Part shown: piece after piece, positions 7,370 to 10,660 of the stretch
Numbering within the stretch: position 1 is the stretch's first letter
Layout: each line of letters begins with the position of its first letter
NCBI GenBank assembly: GCA_900547015.1
Contig: URFD01000056.1
Coordinates: 1-10,660 of the forward strand
Source: an uncultured Oscillospiraceae bacterium
Lineage (GTDB): Bacteria; Bacillota; Clostridia; Oscillospirales; Ruminococcaceae
Direction: 5' to 3'
Length of the DNA: 10,660 nucleotides
Position numbers and translations under genes: made by a program
The notes under the pieces: model-generated
Databases searched by the model: none
What the model was told of the DNA's origin: nothing
What the model saw: only the letters and a program-made list of their open reading frames with translations

Positions 7370-8791
7370 TTAGTTGCAGAGCTTGCGAGAAAATTTATCA
7401 CATGGTTTTTCCTGTGGGACGGCAATCGGATACTCTCCGCTGAAGCATCCCAGACAGAATCCGCATCCTGTTGTTACCTGTGCAATCTGAGCTGCGTGCT
7501 CAACGCTCAGGTAGCCCAGACTGTCTGCATCCAGCTTCTGTCTGATTTCCTCGAGCGTCATGCGGCAGGCAATCAGCTTGTCTCTGCTGTCGATGTCGGT
7601 GCCGAAGTAGCATGGGTTGACAAACGGCGGCGAAGAGATGCGGATATGGACCTCTTTGGCTCCGGCGTCGCGCAGCATCTTGGTAATCTGCACGCTGGTG
7701 GTGCCGCGCACAATCGAGTCATCGACCAGCACGACACGCTTGCCTTCGACGCTTGCCTTGAGGACATTGAGCTTGATGTGGACGGCGCGCTCGCGCTCCT
7801 TCTGGGTTGGCAGGATAAAGGTTCTGCCGATGTATCGGTTCTTGATGAAGCCGACCCCATACGGGATGCCGGATTCCTCCGCATAGCCGAGCGCCGCATC
7901 CAAGCCGGAGTCCGGAGAGCCGATGACGATGTCCGCCTCGACCGGGTGCTCCTGCGCCAAGAATGCGCCGGCGCGTTTTCTTGCCATGTGGACGCTTTCG
8001 CCCTCGATGACCGAGTCCGGACGAGCGGTATAAACATACTCGAACACGCAGATATGACCCTTGCCGGTGCAGTGTCTGTCCAGACTGCGGATGCCGGTCT
8101 TGTCCACAACTACGATTTCGCCCGGTTTGATGTCGCGGACGAACTCTGCTCCAATGCTGTCGAATGCACAGCTTTCCGAAGCAAAGACCACCTCATCGCC
8201 CATCTTGCCCATCGCCAGAGGACGGAAGCCCTCGGGGTCTCTAACTGCAATCAGCTTTTGAGGGGACATGATGACCATGGAGTAGGCTCCGTGCATCTTG
8301 TCCATCGCGCGGTCAATCGCTTCCTCAATCGAATTGGTAGCCAGCCGCTCATTGATGATGACATGGGAGATAATCTCCGCATCGGAGTTGGAGTGGAAGA
8401 TCGCGCCTTTGAGCTCCAGCTCCTCTTTCAGCTCAAGTGCATTGACCAGCGCACCGTTGTGTGCCAGGGCCATAGTACCCTTGATATGGCACACAACCAG
8501 AGGCTGTGCATCCGAGCGCTCCGGATTTTTGGCTCCGTACAGGACATGGCCCACTGCCATTCTGCCGCTGCCCAGCTTGTCCAAAACACGCTGATTGAAA
8601 ATATCCGGCACCAGACCCAAATCGCGGTAGGAGTTGATTACGCCATCGTCATTGACGGCGATGCCGCAGCTCTGCTGTCCTCTGTGCTGGAGGGCATACA
8701 GCGCCATGTAGGTGTCTCCTACAACGCTCGTGCTGTTTTCCGGCGAATAGACGCCGAAGATACCACATTCTTCATGAATCTCGTCAAACAT
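7370..8791 (-). CDS. purF: Amidophosphoribosyltransferase with unusual glutamine loop
   Basis: PurF makes phosphoribosylamine from PRPP and glutamine, the committed step. The 473-residue product resembles the B. subtilis type: short propeptide MFDEIHEE, then nucleophile C9 in CGIFGVY, which is exposed by cleavage. The N-terminal class II amidotransferase domain keeps QHRGQQ (R37), AHNGALVN (N112, G113) and NSDAE (D137). The C-terminal phosphoribosyltransferase domain has the PRPP loop VVLVDDSIVRGTTS at 353-366. Cysteines C248, C394, C446 and C449 match the four ligands of the B. subtilis [4Fe-4S] cluster, so the enzyme should be oxygen-sensitive. Odd point: the loop normally reading GHVRY.T.G is GHVLYGAKN (81-89), losing the conserved arginine. 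The start at 8791 follows AAGGGG by 8 bases; upstream in-frame codons to 8872 do not look like PurF. Confidence 0.96.
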   Translation of the reverse strand: MFDEIHEECGIFGVYSPENSTSVVGDTYMALYALQHRGQQSCGIAVNDDGVINSYRDLGLVPDIFNQRVLDKLGSGRMAVGHVLYGAKNPERSDAQPLVVCHIKGTMALAHNGALVNALELKEELELKGAIFHSNSDAEIISHVIINERLATNSIEEAIDRAMDKMHGAYSMVIMSPQKLIAVRDPEGFRPLAMGKMGDEVVFASESCAFDSIGAEFVRDIKPGEIVVVDKTGIRSLDRHCTGKGHICVFEYVYTARPDSVIEGESVHMARKRAGAFLAQEHPVEADIVIGSPDSGLDAALGYAEESGIPYGVGFIKNRYIGRTFILPTQKERERAVHIKLNVLKASVEGKRVVLVDDSIVRGTTSVQITKMLRDAGAKEVHIRISSPPFVNPCYFGTDIDSRDKLIACRMTLEEIRQKLDADSLGYLSVEHAAQIAQVTTGCGFCLGCFSGEYPIAVPQEKPCDKFSRKLCN

Positions 8792-8799
8792 CAATAAGT

Positions 8800-8805
8800 C
8801 CCCTT
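8800..8805 (-). promoter_or_regulatory. Ribosome site that fixes the purF start
   Basis: AAGGGG on the - strand (within GGGAAAGGGGAC) lies 8 bases before the ATG at 8791. It places C9 right after an 8-residue propeptide and rules out the ATG at 8872. Confidence 0.8.
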
Positions 8806-8826
8806 TCCCATCTGTTTTTCCATCAG

Positions 8827-8855
8827 GCGGCGCCGACACCAAGGTCGACTGCCGC
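8827..8855 (-). other. GC-rich hairpin in the purF 5' region
   Basis: GCGGC (8855-8851 on the - strand) pairs with GCCGC (8831-8827), with an inner CGAC/GTCG pairing (8847-8844 with 8837-8834). No U-run follows, so it is not a terminator. It lies about 22 bases upstream of the purF ribosome site. I see no promoter in the rest of 8792-8940. Confidence 0.35.
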
Positions 8856-8941
8856 TTTGGGCTTTCTCTCATTACACAAACATCCTAGAACCAAGTTTAC
8901 CATTTGTAATATCGCTCCGGAATCATCCGCAGAGTAATTGG

Positions 8942-9012
8942 TTCGCAGGGCGAATTATTCTCAGGGTGAATAATTTATAAATAAATTATTCGCAGGGCGA
9001 GTTTACTCGCCC
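8942..9012. repeat. Palindromic repeat cluster at the purC 3' end
   Basis: The 12-mer ttcgcagggcga occurs directly repeated at 8942-8953 and 8989-9000. Between them lie gaataattta (8968-8977) and its exact reverse complement (8982-8991) around a 4-base loop, and aattattc (8953-8960), which can pair with 8968-8975 instead. A third dyad, gggcgag/ctcgccc (8995-9001 with 9006-9012), places the purC stop codon in its loop. On the - strand this gives a GC-rich hairpin followed by an AT-rich one. It resembles the short palindromic intergenic elements common in Clostridia. It may stop or slow transcription between purC and purF, but there is no plain U-run after a GC stem. Confidence 0.65.
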
Positions 9013-9713
9013 AGAAGTCTCTTGAGGATTTCGTGATAACCTTCGTCTACATTATCCATGTCTCTTCTGAAACGGTCTTTGTCCAGCTTCTCATGGGTGG
9101 TTGCATCCCAGAAGCGGCAGGTGTCAGGAGAGATTTCATCAGCCAGAACGATGGTGCCATCGGACAGCTTGCCGAACTCGAGCTTGAAGTCTACCAGGTC
9201 AACATTAACCTCTTTGAAGTACTCTTTGAGGATTTCGTTGATCTTGAATGCGTAGGAAGCAATCTGGTCCAGCTCCTCTCTGGTGCACAGCTGCATTGCC
9301 AGAGCGTGGTAATCGTTGATCAGCGGGTCGCCCAGGTCATCGTTTTTGTAGCTGTATTCCAGAACGGTGGTTGGCAGAACGGTGCCTTCCTCGATGCCCA
9401 GACGCTTGGACATGGAACCGGCAGCGATGTTGCGGATGATAACCTCCAGAGGAACGATGGTCACTTTTTTAACAACGGTCTCGCGGTCGGACAGCTGCTC
9501 TACAAAGTGAGTTGGAATTCCTTTGCCTTCCAGCATTTTCATCAGATGGTTGGTTACGCGGTTATTGATTGCGCCCTTGCCGAGGATGGTGCCTTTTTTC
9601 AAACCGTTGAATGCGGTTGCATCGTCCTTGTAATCAACGATGTACAGTTCTGGGTCCTCTGTGGTGTAAACTTTCTTTGCTTTTCCCTCGTAGAGCATTT
9701 CACACTTTTTCAT
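9003..9713 (-). CDS. purC: SAICAR synthetase
   Basis: PurC condenses CAIR with aspartate, using ATP, to give SAICAR. The 236-residue length equals the common bacterial form. The N-terminus [11 protein letters not shown] (residues 6-16) is typical, as are the two family signatures: [14 protein letters not shown] at 87-100 and [11 protein letters not shown] at 171-181, followed by [13 protein letters not shown] at 191-203. The start is decided by GGAGGT at 9721-9726, 7 bases before the ATG at 9713; an ATG at 9728 overlaps that ribosome site and would add only MEVIQ. The last residues, GE, and the stop lie inside a palindrome shared with the repeat cluster that follows. purC is 91 bases after purE and 211 before purF, the largest gap in the operon, so purF might be separately tuned. 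The SAICAR lyase gene purB is not present here. Confidence 0.97.
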   Translation of the reverse strand: MKKCEMLYEGKAKKVYTTEDPELYIVDYKDDATAFNGLKKGTILGKGAINNRVTNHLMKMLEGKGIPTHFVEQLSDRETVVKKVTIVPLEVIIRNIAAGSMSKRLGIEEGTVLPTTVLEYSYKNDDLGDPLINDYHALAMQLCTREELDQIASYAFKINEILKEYFKEVNVDLVDFKLEFGKLSDGTIVLADEISPDTCRFWDATTHEKLDKDRFRRDMDNVDEGYHEILKRLLGE

Positions 9714-9720
9714 TTGAATT

Positions 9721-9726
9721 ACCTCC
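9721..9726 (-). promoter_or_regulatory. Ribosome site that fixes the purC start
   Basis: GGAGGT, a near-perfect Shine-Dalgarno sequence, lies 7 bases before the ATG at 9713 and overlaps the alternative ATG at 9728, which therefore cannot use it. Confidence 0.85.
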
Positions 9727-9804
9727 ATATACTTCTCTGGCCTTTTTTGGGCTTCTATCTAATTTATATTGGGAACAAAAATTAAAGGGGAAAACCGGGA
9801 TGGA

Positions 9805-10314
9805 CTAGCAGCCCAGCTCCTGCTGGAGCTTTGCATCCTTTTCCATAACAGCCTTGCACATCTTATCCTTCATCGCATCCAGCTCTGCTGCCAGTCTTTC
9901 GTCGCTGAGTGCCAGCATCTGGACTGCCAGAATAGCTGCATTTTCTGCGCCGTTGATGGCAACGGTAGCAACCGGGATACCGGAAGGCATCTGAACGGTA
10001 GCCAGCAGGGCATCCAAACCATCCAGAGTAGAGGATTTAATCGGAATCCCGATGACCGGCAGGGTGGTGTGTGCTGCCAGAACGCCGCCCAGATGAGCTG
10101 CTTTTCCGGCTGCTGCGATGATTGCGCCAAAGCCGTTTGCCTTTGCGTTTGCTGCAAATTCGCTTGCCTGTGCAGGGGTGCGGTGTGCGCTCATTACATG
10201 AGCCTCAACCGGAACTCCAAAGGATTTGAGTTTATCGATTGCCGGTTTGACGGTCGGCAGGTCGCTGTCGCTGCCCATGATGACCGCAACTTTTTTTGTG
10301 GTTTCGTTTGCCAT
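9805..10314 (-). CDS. purE: PurE family protein (N5-CAIR mutase or AIR carboxylase)
   Basis: PurE delivers CAIR, the substrate of PurC. Class I enzymes rearrange N5-CAIR made by PurK; class II enzymes carboxylate AIR directly. The 169-residue protein has GSDSDL at 14-19, the catalytic-histidine motif SAHRTP at 42-47 (H44) and the loop AAGKAAHLGG at 68-77, where the well-known E. coli class I protein has GGAAHLPG. KSSTLDGLDAL at 93-103 and VQMPSGIPVATVAI at 107-120 follow. Overall it looks like the class I size and layout, but the lysine at 71 and glycine at 76 differ from that model and no purK gene adjoins. It is the first gene of the operon. AGGAGG at 10324-10329 lies 9 bases before the ATG, so the start is firm. 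Which of the two reactions it performs cannot be settled from sequence alone. Confidence 0.93.
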   Translation of the reverse strand: MANETTKKVAVIMGSDSDLPTVKPAIDKLKSFGVPVEAHVMSAHRTPAQASEFAANAKANGFGAIIAAAGKAAHLGGVLAAHTTLPVIGIPIKSSTLDGLDALLATVQMPSGIPVATVAINGAENAAILAVQMLALSDERLAAELDAMKDKMCKAVMEKDAKLQQELGC

Positions 10315-10618
10315 GATGTTCTTCCTCCTATCTTTTGGCAGGCCGCCTTGTCAAAAAAAGTCAGCCGCCAATAAAAAAAGGCTGCGACAATCCTGCCACA
10401 GCATACACTTTACCTGTCTGTCTTTCCTTTTACCTGCACCATGCCCGCACCTGTAGCGCAGAAAAACAGTGCAGAAATTTTTTGGCGCACTTTGGGAGTG
10501 CTCTCTGTTTGGCTGCACTGATTCCCCATGTTGTCGTGCCAACGAAAAATCGTGCCGTTTTTCACAGTTGCATCCCCCATCCTGCTCCGATTGAGCGTTC
10601 CGTTTTGCTTGTTTTGAT
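10315..10618 (-). promoter_or_regulatory. Structured purE leader, probable transcription attenuator
   Basis: About 300 non-coding bases separate the expected transcript start (near 10618) from purE. They contain nested dyads: AGTGCAG/CTGCACT (10513-10519 with 10468-10474) around GCACT/AGTGC (10497-10501 with 10487-10491), a competing GTGCAG partner at 10434-10439, an intrinsic terminator at 10373-10402, and a directly repeated GGCACGA (10550-10556 and 10534-10540). Such a leader ahead of a purine operon is what a riboswitch or protein-controlled attenuator looks like. I could not match it to the guanine, PRPP, ZTP or T-box consensus from memory, so the class is left open. Confidence 0.6.
10373..10402 (-). 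terminator. Intrinsic terminator inside the purE leader
   Basis: On the - strand GCTGTGGCA (10402-10394) pairs with TGTCGCAGC (10389-10381) over 9 bp including two G-U pairs, loop GGAT, followed by C and seven T (10379-10373). It ends 58 bases before the purE start, so read-through must be allowed for the operon to be expressed. Its 3' arm can also pair in part with sequence at 10348-10366, giving an alternative fold. Confidence 0.72.
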
Positions 10619-10624
10619 AATCTT

Positions 10625-10653
10625 ATTTTATCTGAATCCTATCTAAATTTCAA
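10625..10653 (-). promoter_or_regulatory. Sigma-A type promoter of the pur operon
   Basis: On the - strand TTGAAA (10653-10648) and TAAAAT (10630-10625) are separated by exactly 17 bases. Both hexamers are one base off consensus and the spacer is AT-rich. Transcription should start near 10618. It is the only good promoter I see upstream of purE within the window. Confidence 0.78.
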
Positions 10654-10660
10654 GTACCAC

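Noticed and set aside
7333..7425. N-terminal extension of purM to an ATG at 7425
   Set aside because: It would overlap the purF 3' end and adds residues unlike PurM; GGAAAGGA precedes the ATG at 7332 at good spacing.
7358..8797. A 479-codon open frame on the + strand opposite purF
   Set aside because: purF is certain on the other strand; this is a mirror of its codon pattern.
8792..8872. N-terminal extension of purF to an ATG at 8872
   Set aside because: It would put 27 unrelated residues before the propeptide, and a good ribosome site precedes the ATG at 8791.
9714..9804. Possible second promoter between purE and purC (TATAAATT near 9765)
   Set aside because: No acceptable -35 element lies at 16-18 bases from it.
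10351..10542. A 63-codon frame with a TTG start in the purE leader, considered as a leader peptide
   Set aside because: No ribosome site precedes the TTG, the frame runs through the terminator, and there is no run of regulatory codons.
10561..10571. GCAACTGTGAA on the - strand, similar to part of the cobalamin riboswitch core
   Set aside because: The other conserved boxes of that riboswitch, including GCCACTG and the AGTCAGGA-type segment, were not found around it, and a purine operon is an unlikely target.

Overview
The window looks like chromosomal DNA of a low-to-mid GC Gram-positive anaerobe (Bacillota, class Clostridia, perhaps an Oscillospiraceae-type gut bacterium). The evidence is strong AGGAGG-type ribosome sites, a sigma-A type promoter, a HelD-family RNA polymerase-recycling helicase, a B. 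subtilis-type purF with four iron-sulfur cysteines, and a clostridial pur gene order. The placement is inference from gene content and protein sequence; there is no rRNA or other phylogenetic marker.

Layout. From base 1 to 2220 on the + strand lies a HelD-like superfamily 1 helicase gene whose 5' end is cut by the window edge. It converges on a pur operon on the - strand that fills the rest. The two transcription units share one symmetrical hairpin at 2242-2275 that can act as a terminator in both directions. Read in its own direction, the operon is: promoter (10625-10653), a leader of about 300 nt containing an intrinsic terminator, then purE, purC, purF, purM, purN, a PurO-type IMP cyclohydrolase gene, a stand-alone AICAR transformylase gene (C-terminal half of PurH) and purD. 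No tRNA, rRNA, CRISPR array, insertion sequence or phage gene is visible.

How the genes work together. PurF starts the pathway (PRPP to phosphoribosylamine), PurD makes GAR, PurN formylates it, PurM closes the imidazole ring to AIR, PurE and PurC give CAIR and SAICAR, and the last two steps (AICAR to FAICAR to IMP) are done by two separate proteins instead of the usual fused PurH. FGAM synthase (purL/Q/S), purB and purK are not in the window and must be elsewhere or, for purK, may be absent.

The most interesting points are the PurF glutamine loop, which lacks the arginine conserved in class II amidotransferases; the split purH with an archaeal-type cyclohydrolase; the long structured purE leader ending in a terminator and not recognised as a known riboswitch; competing hairpins between purH and purD; and a palindromic repeat cluster placed exactly at the purC stop codon. 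I did not find a wholly new multi-gene system; this is mainly a core biosynthetic locus with several unusual details.
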